From Lamellibrachia columna (lineage: Eukaryota > Annelida > Polychaeta > Sabellida > Siboglinidae), in assembly GCA_963662155.1 (NCBI GenBank), contig OY759266.1:60224010-60288009 (forward strand): a DNA stretch of 64,000 nt, read 5' to 3'. The position numbers and the translations under genes are program-made. Below are positions 50,101 through 54,795 of this stretch, piece by piece. Below the pieces are notes generated by a model. It made no database searches, was not told the origin of the DNA, and saw only the letters and a list, made by a program, of their open reading frames with translations. The stretch's first letter is position 1. Every line of letters begins with the position of its first letter.

Positions 50101-52983
50101 GTTTTTGTGAAATCATCAGACAAACTATCAAATTTAAATTACTTAATGTTTGATCAAACATTAAGTGAAGTGAAAATGCCGAAAACTCACAAATTTCCTT
50201 CTTGGTGAAATTTCGTAATTTTGTCATGTGATCGGCGAGAGGATGGAGGTCACGCCCTTGATTGACATTGACCCACACAGTGTTTACCATATTCAATATC
50301 CACTAAGTTGAACTTTACCAGATCTAATGACTAAAGTAAATTCTTTCGATGATTTGAACAGAAATAGGTATTTTTTTTTAAATCGACTGCAGATATTACA
50401 TAGACTATTCACACACTACATACTTGGACAACAAACTGGATGTGCGATAGACAAAATCTGTTGAGGAGGGATTTTTAATGAAACAAGAGTTTGACACTTG
50501 CAGATATCTGAGCTATTTCAATGGCAGTATATAGGCTTTAGTGGTGATAACTTCTTATTGCAGTTTTGTGAATAATGTTCATGTTTCTTCCTTGCAGTGC
50601 TCCATGCGAGGAACATCCTGGCTCTTGATCCTAATGGTAAGTTTGGGGCTGTGTAAGTTTACGCCTTCTCAAAAATTATGCCTAGCAAAAGACTGGGGTG
50701 AGTGTGTGTGCAGGTCAGTGTGATAACATCTGTCTGTAGGACAGTGTGATAACATCTGTCTGTAGGACAGTGTGATAACATCTGTCTGTAGAACAGTGTG
50801 ATAACATCTGTCTGTAGGACAGTGTGATAACATCTGTCTGTAGGACAGTGTGATAACATCTGTCTGTAGGACAGTGTGATAACATATTTGTAGGACAGTG
50901 TGATAACATCTGTCTGTAGGACAGTGTGATAACATCTGTCTGTAGGACAGTGTGATAACATCTGTTTGCAGGACAGTGTGATAACATATGTCTGTAGGAC
51001 AGTGTGATAACATCTGTCTGTAGGACAGTGTGATAACATCTGTCTGCAGGACAGCGTGATAACATCTGTCTGTAGGACAGCGTGATAACATATGTCTGTA
51101 GGACAGCATGATAACATCTGTCTGTAGGACAGCGTGATAACATATGTCTGTAGGACAGCGTGATAACATCTGTCTGTAGGACAGTGTGATAACGTCTGTC
51201 TGTAGGACAGTGTGATAACGTCTGTCTGTAGGACAGTGTGATAACATCTGTCTGTAGGACCGTGGGATAACATCTGTTTACAGGACAGTGTGTTAACATC
51301 TGTTTGCAGGACAGTGTGATAACATCTGTTTGCTGTGGGATAAGCATGATTTTTTTTAATGAAATGATTTTTTTTATAATAATTTTTTATAATTTGGAGT
51401 GTGGAATTTTTGTGTGATCTATATGGGATCTTCGACACCTATTGACAGAATGTATATGAAAGAACATGTACAGGAAGTGGTAATATGAGAGGAGAAAGAC
51501 AGATGAGTGTTTCCTGTTGTAGGTCTGAGTGACCCTTTTGTGTTGATCGAGTTGAGTCCACACCATGTGTTTCCCAGACAGAGCGTGCAGCAGACGCAGA
51601 TCGTGAAAAACTCACTCAATCCCACATTCGACGAGTCATTTGAATTGTAAGTGCACCTGTTCGACCTTAACTGAAGCATTACCTTGATTTAGGATGTGTT
51701 GACGTGACCTTAACTGAAGCATTACCTTGACTTAGGATGTGTTAACGTGACCTTAACCGAAGCATCACTTTGACTTAGGATGTGTTGACGTGAGTGTAGT
51801 CGTGTGGACACAGATGAAAACACAGTTTATGTACAGCTACAGGTCTTCCTTCAGTCTTACCTTTCCGTCATTTCCTTACTTTTTTTAGATCCAATCCCTT
51901 GCTTTAATTTTTTTAAAGAAGTTCCTTCATGTATTGAGAACTTACTACGTTTTGTCATATTTTCTTCCAGTGATTATTGACGATCAGCTGTCATAAATGT
52001 ATGAAAACGTATTCTCTTGGAGAAAAGACATAACCACAGAATATTATAATGTACAAATCTGTTCGTCAATACAATACAATATAAAATACTTCCATTGCAC
52101 TAAGTCCTCGAGAAACCAAACGTGTTAAGCAATTCCAAATCGATAAGCAGTTCAAGTTGGATTGGTTATGAATGTAATAAAGCAGCAATGACAAATTCGT
52201 GAAATATGCTGTCAAAATTTTTTATTATTGCCAAGGCTGATTCAAGAGTGACAAATCAAACTGAGGAGGCAGCTTAGAGGGGACAACTCATGAGGAATCA
52301 GCAGCAGTTGACAGCTGACAATATGTCATGTGATCGGGTGTCTCTGTTTTGCAGCAGCGTGTCACGTCAACAGTGTCTGAGGAACGGAGCGTGCATTGCC
52401 TTCACGGTGATGGACCATGACTTCATGCTGGCCAACGACTTTGCCGGAGAGGTCTTTCTCTCGCTCAGCAGTATCCCGGGCATCACAGGCGGGGACATCT
52501 CCGGCTTCACAGCCCTCAAACCCATTACGCTTCCCCTTATGCAGCCTAGGAAGGGAGAGAGTAAGCATTCTTTTGAAACTCCCTTCTCAATTCATTTGTC
52601 CAACTCAAATCACGTTCAGACTAGTCTGTAGTTGGCTTTATTCAATAATAAAAAAGCTTCTAACGCCTGTTAATGGTAATCAAGCCCTGATTAACCAGGC
52701 GGAAATCCAAAATATTAAAACTTTTCATCTAAGGTCTGCATTCAGGTTACATTATTATGGGTGTGTGAGTTAGGTATAAGTTTACAAGTTTGCTACAGTG
52801 CTCGTGTGTGTGGGCCCATCATATGAAGCACACAGTGTAGATATGATGTAAGATTGTGCGACGTATGCTGCAGAGACGAAAGCCACAGCAGCCTTGACTG
52901 CGATGCACATCCGAGACTGGGACAAGGATGCGCAGGAGTTTGTGAAGAAGCGACGCCAGATCGAGGCCCAGTCTCAAAACTAG
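2262..52983 (+). CDS. BAIAP3: BAIAP3/Munc13-4-type UNC13 family protein, C-terminal two thirds (multi-exon)
   Basis: UNC13-family proteins of the BAIAP3/Munc13-4 branch prime vesicles for SNARE-dependent fusion: dense-core vesicles for BAIAP3, secretory lysosomes for Munc13-4. About 21 exons are visible. In order they give a region before MHD1 (2262-21857), MHD1 (about exons 29631-32642), a linker (34770-35567), MHD2 (35969-47970), C2B (48379 to about 52560) and a charged C-terminus ending EAQSQN and TAG at 52981. Distances from the C-terminus fit the human BAIAP3 layout as I remember it. In C2B, loop 1 (LDPNGLSDPF) and loop 3 (MDHDFMLAND) keep the five acidic positions expected for calcium binding. 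All joins are in phase except between exons 17769 and 21691. The C2A half must lie left of position 1. BAIAP3 versus UNC13D cannot be decided; many invertebrates may have one gene for both. Introns are full of minisatellites, several touching splice sites. Confidence 0.85.
2590..4285. repeat. 28-bp minisatellite in intron A
   Basis: About 60 units with core AGCTCCACCTTTGTACGCTA. Common variants are GTATGC, GTACTC and AACTCTACC, and the variants cluster. It is followed by a short ATACATACATAC stretch at about 4305-4370. Confidence 0.95.
4556..5150 (+). mobile_element. LINE reverse-transcriptase C-terminal fragment (degenerate)
   Basis: Frameshifted translation shows NYCSSLYRNIALKDTLKLQH, QNCFARVVTR, then VGTRAVSVAAPTLWNSLPVS and TFHHKIKTHLFKL. 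This is the standard C-terminal end of CR1/jockey-like non-LTR elements. There are several frameshifts and stops, so it is dead. The last 60 bases (AGGAAATATAACAACATTTC) are duplicated at 5083-5145. Confidence 0.75.
5165..5316. repeat. 75-bp direct repeat, two copies
   Basis: GGTAACACTCACGTTCTATC to GGTCACAGAT occurs twice in tandem with a few mismatches. From 5317 to 5639 I see only unremarkable intronic sequence. Confidence 0.85.
5640..5730 (+). CDS. BAIAP3: Exon B of BAIAP3-like gene, donor side expanded
   Basis: The acceptor follows a pyrimidine-rich TGCTGTTGTTTGCCACCAG. The first base completes the split Arg codon of exon A. The exon then reads CLIKLHGMAVLNRCC and ends ELHLEVGRVLK before GTGAGT, phase 0, which matches exon C. 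I inferred it from phase fit and protein-like sequence. Its last 26 or so bases and its donor are the seed of the following 36/37-bp array. Confidence 0.6.
5703..6722. repeat. 36/37-bp array carrying about 28 copies of the exon B donor
   Basis: The unit is AATCTGGAAGTGGGGAGGGT followed by CTTGAAGGTGAGTGTTG. The first unit begins inside exon B (CATCTGGAAGTGG...). Every unit repeats the consensus 5' splice site GAAG/GTGAGT. A GGGG to GGG change gives the 36-bp variant. Long ORFs on the - strand here come only from the repeat. Confidence 0.95.
6723..7870. other. Intron B-C, no gene seen
   Basis: Unique AT-rich intronic sequence between the 36/37-bp array and exon C. No convincing exon or element was found. 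Confidence 0.5.
7871..7948 (+). CDS. BAIAP3: Exon C of BAIAP3-like gene
   Basis: Acceptor TATGTTTCAG and consensus donor GTG/GTAAGT. It is 26 codons long, phase 0 to 0, with the core EWYDRMRRRWRPIPESDG. Both neighbours join in phase. Confidence 0.65.
7949..8655. other. Intron sequence with (CA)n tracts
   Basis: Two CA/CGCA microsatellites (about 8034-8063 and 8282-8322) lie in otherwise unremarkable intron sequence. Confidence 0.6.
8660..11165 (-). mobile_element. LINE fragment (RT to C-terminus), split by a hAT-like insertion
   Basis: Read on the - strand, 11165-10780 gives VVDFSKTDQEILQNDINQLQ, TWSDKWQMEFNQSKC and YLGVKLDSKLTW, a jockey/CR1-type reverse transcriptase. From 8973 down it continues LTRSRTRGHFVAPMFRINAM, then FYPRAIRIWNMIPPK, the C-terminal end. 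The two parts are separated by the element at 8975-10658. The piece is truncated at its 5' side, where a 46-bp array begins. Confidence 0.8.
8975..10658. mobile_element. hAT-like non-autonomous DNA transposon, 1.68 kb
   Basis: The ends are CAGGGTTGGCATGTAATG and, in reverse complement, CAGAGTTGAATGAATTAC. Subterminal zones are full of ACTTGAGTA/AAGTAnTTT motifs. The flanks TTAGTAGG (8967-8974) and TTAGTAGA (10659-10666) are a 7/8 target-site duplication, the size made by hAT transposases. The interior has only short ORFs and no recognisable transposase. Confidence 0.8.
11140..11695. repeat. 46-bp minisatellite at the LINE truncation point
   Basis: About 11.6 units with core CATGTCGAGTGGTGCCATCA followed by TGGTGTGCACACAAGAAC. 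The first partial unit merges with the LINE sequence GACCACATGTCGAG. Confidence 0.95.
11790..12005. repeat. Four imperfect copies of a roughly 57-bp repeat
   Basis: Core AAACAAAGGTATCCTTCACA, then AAGCCACAATTGATCTAA, repeated four times with substitutions and small indels. Confidence 0.8.
12081..12350 (+). mobile_element. LINE fragment next to the exon D acceptor
   Basis: Open frame VNLEYCIQAWRPYHKDIDTF, ERIQRRTTKIIPELKDLSYE and TTLETRRLRDQIEVCKILN matches the RT C-terminal region of jockey/CR1-like LINEs. It stops one pyrimidine tract before exon D. Its end (RLRDQIEVCKILN) resembles the start of the fragment at 41460-42055 (RFRGDQIEVFKILN), so both belong to one family. Confidence 0.75.
12356..12453 (+). 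CDS. BAIAP3: Exon D of BAIAP3-like gene
   Basis: Acceptor TCTTTCTTGCAG and donor GTGGGT. It reads NDKDVLTHLIRLANMLNSDL and ends YYAPLYQ plus AA of a split Lys codon (phase 2). The acceptor sits directly at the 3' edge of a LINE fragment (12081-12350). Confidence 0.75.
12605..16690. repeat. 62-bp minisatellite, about 66 units, with higher-order structure
   Basis: Core CTCAGGTGTACCTTGCAAGG then CATTGCAGTACAATCCTTCT. Between 12605 and 13330 the variants ACAG/ATCG, GCAG/CCTT and GGTCTACC recur every third unit (186-bp period). Each unit contains CTCAG/GTGTAC (donor-like) and CATTGCAG (acceptor-like). It lies inside the exon D to E intron. Confidence 0.95.
16930..17440. repeat. 15-bp minisatellite
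   Basis: About 34 units of AAGTTGGCAGCCATT or AAGTTGGCAGCCTTT. No stop occurs in several frames, which gives spurious ORFs of 168-213 residues on both strands. Confidence 0.97.
17643..17694 (+). CDS. BAIAP3: Exon E of BAIAP3-like gene
   Basis: Acceptor TTTGTAG and donor TTG/GTAAGC. The first G completes the Lys codon of exon D. It then reads ILQIDHFQIVYKQLDKL in phase 0. The YKQLDKL end has the look of the UNC13-family region before MHD1. Confidence 0.7.
17769..17848 (+). CDS. BAIAP3: Candidate exon F of BAIAP3-like gene
   Basis: Acceptor GGTGCAG, phase 0 from exon E. It reads VAVNNELYEYLRSLFEHELQ and ends LNDFE plus AA before GTGCAA. A stop follows five codons later if it is read through. 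The donor is weak and leaves phase 2, which no visible downstream exon accepts, so the right border is uncertain. Confidence 0.5.
17849..18669. other. Intron with possible mini-exon G only
   Basis: AT-rich unique sequence. Apart from candidate exon G (18099-18134) I see nothing supportable. Confidence 0.5.
18099..18134 (+). CDS. BAIAP3: Candidate mini-exon G of BAIAP3-like gene
   Basis: CCTGCCAG acceptor and GAAGAG/GTCTGG donor. The same GTCTGG donor is used by the well-supported exon ending at 34985. It would encode LTPDVKSDLGEE in phase 0 to 0. This fits exon H but not candidate exon F (phase 2), so either F or G is wrong or a piece is missing. Confidence 0.3.
18670..19150. mobile_element. 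MITE-like element with TA flanks
   Basis: Inverted ends GGGTGGTCCTTA (18670) and TAAGGACCACCC (ending 19150), flanked by TA on both sides. At 481 bp with no coding capacity it looks like a non-autonomous DNA transposon with TA target duplication. Confidence 0.7.
19151..19650. other. Intron sequence, no gene seen
   Basis: Unique sequence with a small GCACACACGTTT / CTGTAGGACACA direct-repeat patch at about 19468-19525. Confidence 0.5.
19651..20705. mobile_element. Second hAT-like non-autonomous element
   Basis: The ends CAGGCATGGG and, in reverse complement, CAGGCATGGG are perfect over 10 bases. Subterminal regions are rich in TTAATTAAATTA. The flanking 8-mers ATACACAA and ATGTACAA match at 6 of 8 positions, as expected for an old hAT duplication. 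No transposase ORF. Confidence 0.65.
20745..20957. repeat. (AT)n-rich microsatellite
   Basis: Long TATATA / ATACATAT runs, interrupted at about 20890-20932. Confidence 0.95.
20961..21585. mobile_element. Inverted-repeat element of 625 bp
   Basis: Left end CATACATGTTAAGTTTC and right end GAGACTTAACATGTATG are inverted repeats. ACTATAA directly flanks both sides (seven-base duplication). The left part holds three imperfect TTATACGTAAATCGG repeats and the right part a CCAGGAGA cluster. The superfamily is not identifiable. Confidence 0.6.
21691..21857 (+). CDS. BAIAP3: Exon H of BAIAP3-like gene, before MHD1
   Basis: Acceptor CCCCGTCAG after an unusually AT-rich, pyrimidine-poor stretch; donor CCAG/GTGAGT. 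It reads LGEDMTKKLEHVQFSVPEVN and then FELYLTLHEFCDLKEHLPA, leaving phase 2. The AG plus the T of exon I gives Ser. Confidence 0.85.
21905..22230. repeat. 19-bp minisatellite after the exon H donor
   Basis: About 17 units of ATAACATGGTCACAACATC, starting some 50 bases after the exon H donor; it does not include the donor. Confidence 0.93.
22270..23216. repeat. 30-bp minisatellite flanking the 100-bp array
   Basis: About 31 units of TCTATGCCTGTCTGCTGTGT plus CTCTGCACTG, with TTTGTGC and GTCTGTT variants in a partial two-unit rhythm. The motif is also the left part of the 100-bp unit, so the two arrays grew from one seed. Five overlapping frames are open, all spurious. Confidence 0.95.
23195..29680 (+). 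repeat. 100-bp array: 65 copies of the exon I acceptor and first 47 exon bases
   Basis: Each unit holds intron sequence (GTCTAACCCTATATTGTACA), the acceptor TGTGTGTGCAG, then 47 bases identical to the start of exon I (GAGAGAGACAGCCTCTCCAT...), and then restarts at TGTCTCTGCACTG. Acceptors recur every 100 bases from 23241 to 26441. One unit lacks 11 bases (CTCTGCACTGT), and spacing then continues from 26530 to the real one at 29630. Units are nearly identical; the main variants are TATGTCT/TATGCAT/TATGCCT and, in four units near 28780-29080, GTGCCTCTG. Confidence 0.97.
29631..29754 (+). CDS. BAIAP3: Exon I of BAIAP3-like gene, start of MHD1
   Basis: The last unit of the 100-bp array supplies the acceptor TGTGTGTGCAG and the first 47 bases (ERDSLSITQYYSWYN). 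The unique remainder reads VPIQRWINISKYKAIKRIK and TAVELDK before GTGGGT. The QRW..KAxxRIxxAVELD pattern is typical of UNC13-family MHD1. Phase 2 in, 0 out. Confidence 0.9.
29755..30379. repeat. Intron I-J with eight 17-bp repeats
   Basis: ATCAGCCAATGATTCCA is repeated about eight times at 29937-30070. The rest is unremarkable intron. Confidence 0.9.
30380..30448 (+). CDS. BAIAP3: Exon J of BAIAP3-like gene, MHD1
   Basis: Acceptor TTTCTGCCCGCAG and donor CAG/GTAGGT; 23 codons, phase 0 to 0. It reads VGQVDGQVKQSTSAVDVACC. The V..STSAVD pattern continues MHD1 from exon I. Confidence 0.88.
30606..31688. repeat. 24-bp minisatellite, G-rich
   Basis: About 45 units of GGGTGGTCACTGCCTGGGTG plus CTGA; variants are CCACTGCCAGGG and GTGTTGA. 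It is strongly G-rich on the + strand and open in several frames (spurious 360-369 residue ORFs, such as HPQHPGSD repeats on the - strand). Confidence 0.96.
31916..31990 (+). CDS. BAIAP3: Exon K of BAIAP3-like gene, MHD1
   Basis: Acceptor TGTTTGTAG and donor AAG/GTACGT; 25 codons, phase 0 to 0. It reads IIEFWRSMDWPDHIGALPFV. The FW...WPD motif is conserved in MHD1 of this family. Confidence 0.9.
32150..32205. repeat. (GCAC)n/(CA)n microsatellite
   Basis: GCACGCACGCAC followed by a pure CACACA run. Confidence 0.95.
32541..32642 (+). CDS. BAIAP3: Exon L of BAIAP3-like gene, end of MHD1
   Basis: Acceptor GTCTGTTTGCAG and donor CAG/GTATGT; 34 codons, phase 0 to 0. It reads DLCEGAIYYADLIHAKLKAS and ends FDITEQ. 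The D.C..A..YAD pattern fits the end of MHD1. Confidence 0.9.
32735..32850 (+). repeat. Dispersed repeat copy
   Basis: AAATCAAACCTATCTAGTAT, CCACTCCGACCTGCTGGCTC and GTTTGTACAAATG. Related copies lie at about 2464-2560 and 50037-50150 (+ strand), and at about 48690-48790, 54290-54370 and 56410-56490 (- strand). Likely an uncharacterised SINE or MITE family. Confidence 0.6.
32836..34769 (+). repeat. 45-bp array: about 42 copies of the exon M acceptor
   Basis: The unit is CACTACTGGTGTATCACCAT, CACTTTGTATGTTACAG, CTGTGTAT. Every unit contains TATGTTACAG or TATGTTGCAG before CTGTGTATCA, matching the true border TATGTTTCAG / TTGTGTATCA at 34769/34770. A few units are shortened (for example CACTGCATGTTCAG). 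Open in all + frames, giving spurious ORFs up to 484 residues. Confidence 0.95.
34770..34985 (+). CDS. BAIAP3: Exon M of BAIAP3-like gene, MHD1-MHD2 linker
   Basis: Acceptor TTTGTATGTTTCAG; 72 codons, phase 0 to 0; non-typical donor AAG/GTCTGG. It starts LCITINDIEQVRRSLKPLPD and ends IKHVVDRVADK. Its first dozen bases and its acceptor are the seed of the 45-bp array directly upstream. Confidence 0.88.
34986..35498. other. Intron M-N with small 15-bp repeat
   Basis: ATACCTTACCTTATG is repeated about five times at 35264-35350; otherwise AT-rich intron with no gene. Confidence 0.8.
35499..35567 (+). CDS. BAIAP3: Exon N of BAIAP3-like gene
   Basis: Acceptor CTACTTTCAG and donor GAG/GTACAT; 23 codons, phase 0 to 0. 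It reads MRPDIKKDVFHLCWAPEKLP. Confidence 0.88.
35568..35968. other. Intron N-O, no gene seen
   Basis: AT-rich intron with AAATAAATA-type low complexity at about 35800-35900. Confidence 0.6.
35969..36115 (+). CDS. BAIAP3: Exon O of BAIAP3-like gene, start of MHD2
   Basis: Acceptor TTGTTTCAG and donor GTT/GTGAGT; 49 codons, phase 0 to 0. It reads AISDLLNYLDSNLLTLNTNL, then FKRILDSIWVEVLEEISEVL. The LLxYLDxNLxxLNxxL helix marks MHD2 in this family. A donor at the preceding GAA/GTTGTG is a less likely alternative. Confidence 0.9.
36408..41284 (+). repeat. 87-bp array, 56 units, forming a 1,654-codon open frame
   Basis: The unit is CAAATTGTCACGATAGGTGC, ACCACAGTCAGTTGTGGCAG, TCACTGATTGGTCACTGCTT, CAGGATCATCACCACGAAAC, TGTTGGT. 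It translates to a 29-residue repeat (QIVTIGAPQSVVAVTDW, SLLQDHHHETVG). Variants include D/G, H/L, E/K and Q/E replacements as well as silent changes. The frame runs 36373-41337, but its only ATG is near 40591, inside the array. It sits in the 11.5-kb exon O to P intron. I treat it as a minisatellite, not a gene. Confidence 0.93.
41460..42055 (-). mobile_element. LINE 3' fragment with ATT-rich tail
   Basis: Minus-strand frame GDQIEVFKILNGYENIDRNM, TRGHEVKLVKDQCRLDIRKH, SFSQWTINEWHKLS, then FKNKVDTYLRRAGYT and a stop is the C-terminal end of a jockey/CR1-like LINE. It is followed by a 3' UTR and an ATTATTATTACTATTATT tail near 41470. Truncated at its 5' side. Confidence 0.8.
42185..42551 (-). 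mobile_element. Second LINE 3' fragment, seed of the 79-bp array
   Basis: The minus strand reads MLLYRCRVLECSDLVELKMC, FFTKHANLRPSRVQCQYVC, IKSRCLSIYGVKY, a TAG where Trp is expected, then NSLSIRTTTMPTFYAFVNK. It differs from the 41460-42055 family. The part encoding LLYRCRVLECSDLVE is contained in every unit of the adjoining array. Confidence 0.75.
42500..47166. repeat. 79-bp array, about 58 units, LINE-derived
   Basis: The unit is GTTGGTGTGATGAAGTCTAC, CAACACCACATATCTACTAA, GTCAGAACATTCAAGTACTC, TACACCTATAAAGTAGCAT. The TCTACTAAGTC...AAAGTAGCATG part is LINE sequence. TGTTGGT and ACCAACA in each unit could form a 7-bp hairpin with a 12-base loop. Variants (AATG, CATG, CCTG, AACGTG; ACATT/ATATT; TTTAAG) recur in long blocks, for example about 43230-44160 against 44810-45750, which shows higher-order duplication. 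Confidence 0.95.
47591..47704 (+). CDS. BAIAP3: Exon P of BAIAP3-like gene, MHD2
   Basis: Acceptor CCTGTCCACAG and donor GAG/GTAAAG; 38 codons, phase 0 to 0. It reads KLAWFFERLYSALEILMDFF and HASGKGLSMSTMKNRLFE, the second half of MHD2. It lies 11.5 kb from exon O, across two giant arrays. Confidence 0.9.
47887..47970 (+). CDS. BAIAP3: Exon Q of BAIAP3-like gene, end of MHD2
   Basis: Acceptor GTTGTTTTAG and donor CAG/GTACGT; 28 codons, phase 0 to 0. It reads DLHWQLTLNKANTSIVIEAF. The donor sequence is the seed of the 28-bp array that starts at the next base. Confidence 0.9.
47966..48170 (+). repeat. 28-bp array repeating the exon Q donor
   Basis: Seven units of GTACGTAGGACGAACAGTTC plus AATGTCAA start exactly at the donor CAG/GTACGTAGG. 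Each copy keeps the strong AA/GTACGT donor core. Confidence 0.93.
48379..48460 (+). CDS. BAIAP3: Exon R of BAIAP3-like gene, start of C2B
   Basis: Acceptor GGTTGTTGCAG and donor GAAG/GTAGGT, leaving phase 1. It reads ELYNSMAFGTLTVRAYYNTD, with GTLTVRAYY as the first C2 strand. Its last 23 or so bases and its donor are repeated in the array that follows. Confidence 0.88.
48436..48680 (+). repeat. 38-bp array repeating the end of exon R and its donor
   Basis: About six units of GCAGAGATGTTGCTAGTGGA plus AGGTAGGTACTGGTTAGA. The first 22 or so bases are exon R coding sequence and the rest is the donor GAAG/GTAGGT and following intron. Confidence 0.93.
48765..49795. repeat. Roughly 25-bp array with 76-bp higher-order unit
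   Basis: Three related 25-bp units (GCCAGCATGTCATAGAGGAT, GCCAGCGTGTCAGAGGATAC, GCCAGCGTGTCACAGAGTAT) form a 76-bp block repeated about 11 times almost perfectly. The first unit grows out of the end of a dispersed-repeat copy (GCAATCGAGCCAGAGTGTCA). Confidence 0.95.
49796..50597. other. Intron R-S, right part
   Basis: AT-rich intron containing one dispersed-repeat copy (50037-50150). No gene seen. Confidence 0.6.
50598..50636 (+). CDS. BAIAP3: Exon S of BAIAP3-like gene, C2B loop 1
   Basis: Acceptor CTTCCTTGCAG and donor AATG/GTAAGT, phase 1 to 1. With split codons at both ends it reads VLHARNILALDPNG. The Asp in ALDPNG is the first expected calcium ligand. At 39 bases it is the smallest firmly supported exon. 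Confidence 0.88.
50705..51345. repeat. 26-bp minisatellite after the exon S donor
   Basis: About 24 units of GTGATAACATCTGTCTGTAG plus GACAGT. Each unit contains CTGTCTGTAG/G, similar to the real exon T acceptor (CCTGTTGTAG/G at 51522), but the array ends about 180 bases before it. Spurious ORFs up to 259 residues on the - strand. Confidence 0.95.
51523..51646 (+). CDS. BAIAP3: Exon T of BAIAP3-like gene, C2B
   Basis: Acceptor CCTGTTGTAG and donor TT/GTAAGT. It reads LSDPFVLIELSPHHVF and ends VKNSLNPTFDESFE, the canonical C2 pattern SDPF...NPxFDExF. Phase 1 in, 2 out. Confidence 0.92.
51660..51795. repeat. Three copies of a roughly 42-bp repeat after the exon T donor
   Basis: GACCTTAACTGAAGCATTAC then CTTGACTTAGGATGTGTT, three imperfect copies. 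Confidence 0.85.
51796..52354. other. Intron T-U, no gene seen
   Basis: Unique AT-rich intron sequence without recognised elements. Confidence 0.5.
52355..52560 (+). CDS. BAIAP3: Exon U of BAIAP3-like gene, C2B loop 3
   Basis: Acceptor CTGTTTTGCAG and donor GAGA/GTAAGC. It reads SVSRQQCLRNGACIAFTVMD, then HDFMLANDFAGEVFLSLSSI. MDHD and AND supply the loop 3 acidic residues. Phase 2 in, 1 out. A second AG three bases further on (GCAGCAG) could give a one-residue splice variant. Confidence 0.92.
52874..52983 (+). CDS. BAIAP3: Terminal exon V of BAIAP3-like gene
   Basis: Acceptor GTATGCTGCAG. The split Lys codon is completed and the exon reads TKATAALTAMHIRDWDKDAQ, EFVKKRRQIEAQSQN, then TAG. 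A DxDxxAxEFVKxRR tail is typical of this family. Confidence 0.85.
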
Positions 52984-53455
52984 CAGATTTGCCATACAGT
53001 GGTATATCACTGGCAAGACTTGCCTGGGCTGCGTAAGTTTGAAGTGGCCCTGTGCTGCAATTTACGGAAGGGGAAGTTGAGTGACATGACCTTATTTGGA
53101 CTGCAGTGCGGCAATATTTAGGATTATGAAGCTGGAAGAGTTGCATGCTGGGATTGATCCAGGTGAAACAGATCTGAGCTGATGGTAGGCGGCTTTGTGT
53201 GGATAGAGTACTGTGTCGATATACTCTACAAAGCATTGAACAACTTTGTGAATTTTCATTTCATCATTTACAGTTGCACCATTGTATATAAAACCTTTCA
53301 AATATACACATTTTACTAGTTTTTGAAGTTATCCTAACTTTTAAAAAAGGTTAACATTGTTGCACATACAGTGAAAATTGTAATTAGGTTGATTTATCCG
53401 AGTTCATAAGAATGGTAATTGTCAACATTTAACCAGTAGGAAAGAATCAACAGCA
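52984..53455 (+). other. Presumed 3' UTR and downstream region of BAIAP3-like gene
   Basis: Follows the TAG at 52981. No clear AATAAA is seen nearby, so the transcript end cannot be placed. Confidence 0.4.
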
Positions 53456-53458
53456 GGT

Positions 53459-53930
53459 ATGTTCTTAGTTCAATGTGTCATGACTGAAACAGTGTTAGTT
53501 CAATGTATCATGACTGATACAATGTTCTTAGTTCAATGTGTCATGACTGATACAGTGTTCTTAGTTCAATGTGTCATGACTGATACAGTGTTCTTAGTTC
53601 AATGTGTCATGACTGATACAATGTTCTTAGTTCAATGTGTCATGACTGAAACAGTGTTCTTAGTTCAATGTGTCATGACTGATACAGTGTTCTTAGTTCA
53701 ATGTGTCATGACTGAAACAGTGTTCTTAATTCAATGTGTCATGACTGATACAGTGTTCTTAGTTCAATGTGTCATGACTGAAACAGTGTTCCTAGTTCAA
53801 TGTGTCATGACTGATACAGTGTTCTTATTTCAATGTGTCATGACTGATACAATGTTCGTAGTTCTGTGTCATGACTGATACAATGTTCTTATTTCAATGT
53901 GTCATGACTGATACAATGTTCTGGTAATAT
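53459..53930. repeat. 33-bp minisatellite
   Basis: About 14 units of GTTCTTAGTTCAATGTGTCA plus TGACTGATACAGT, alternating GATACAGT, GAAACAGT and GATACAAT. It makes a spurious 139-residue + strand ORF. Confidence 0.95.
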
Positions 53931-54795
53931 AAACACATTGTTTCAACAATGGTATGAATTTGTAAATATCACATGAAAACGTAAAACAAGTTTTTTATTA
54001 ATTTTCTCTTATCTTTCACTGTGCAATTTTTATTCACAGTTGTCATCATATTTGTTTTCTGTACAGGAAATCTCTTGTAGCATGTGACAACTAATTGAGA
54101 GTTTAAAATGCATTATCTGCATGTAAACTGAATTGTTACCGCATAATAATAATAAGCTTAATTTTACCTATTACTTGTCAGGTTAGAACGATTATATAGG
54201 CCTACAGGAGAAAGCAGTTTAAATCTCCCTCCATAATAAATTTGGTCGATTGTGAGTCGGGGGTCAGTGCTGTTGAGATCTGTAGTGTGTGAAGTAATAC
54301 TTTTGTTAAAATAATAGAAAAAAATTACTTTGATCATTTTACACAAACGAGCTAGCATGTCAGTCAATATTATGTGAAATGAGTCTTTAAATGAGATGAG
54401 TGAAAAAATCTAATTGACCTTTAAAGATGATATAAAATAAATGTCTTGTTTCTCCAGTGGCCATTTTCAGCTCAGACCTTTAGCATTTAAGATTTAAATG
54501 TGGACAAATGTTGTTTGTAGCATAATCAGATTGATTCGTGCAGAATTCGTGTGGCATTATATGGATGTGAGTGGCATATGTAAGTACAAATAGTATAGTT
54601 GAAAAGATATTTTTTCAATGGATGATATTGGTGTATTCATGTTTCATTGTTCTGGATATTGACATGTCACATTTGTTTGTGCAGTGTCACTGGCACCATT
54701 GCTGTCCAACCGAATAGGTTAAAACGTAGCGCTGCTTTATAACTTGGTAGACAACATGTTATCAAACTTTAGTACTGTGTTTTCTACTGTTATAT
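53931..54795. other. Non-coding stretch with dispersed-repeat copy
   Basis: Contains one inverted copy of the dispersed repeat (about 54290-54370, CACAAACGAGCTAGCATGTC). Nothing else recognised. Confidence 0.5.

Noticed and set aside
50659..51438. Minus-strand ORFs of 192-259 residues (CYHTVLQTDVITLS repeat)
   Set aside because: Shadow of the 26-bp array; three overlapping frames are open, intronic.
53459..53878. 139-residue + strand ORF (FLVQCVMTDTV repeat)
   Set aside because: 33-bp minisatellite downstream of the gene end; no other coding evidence.
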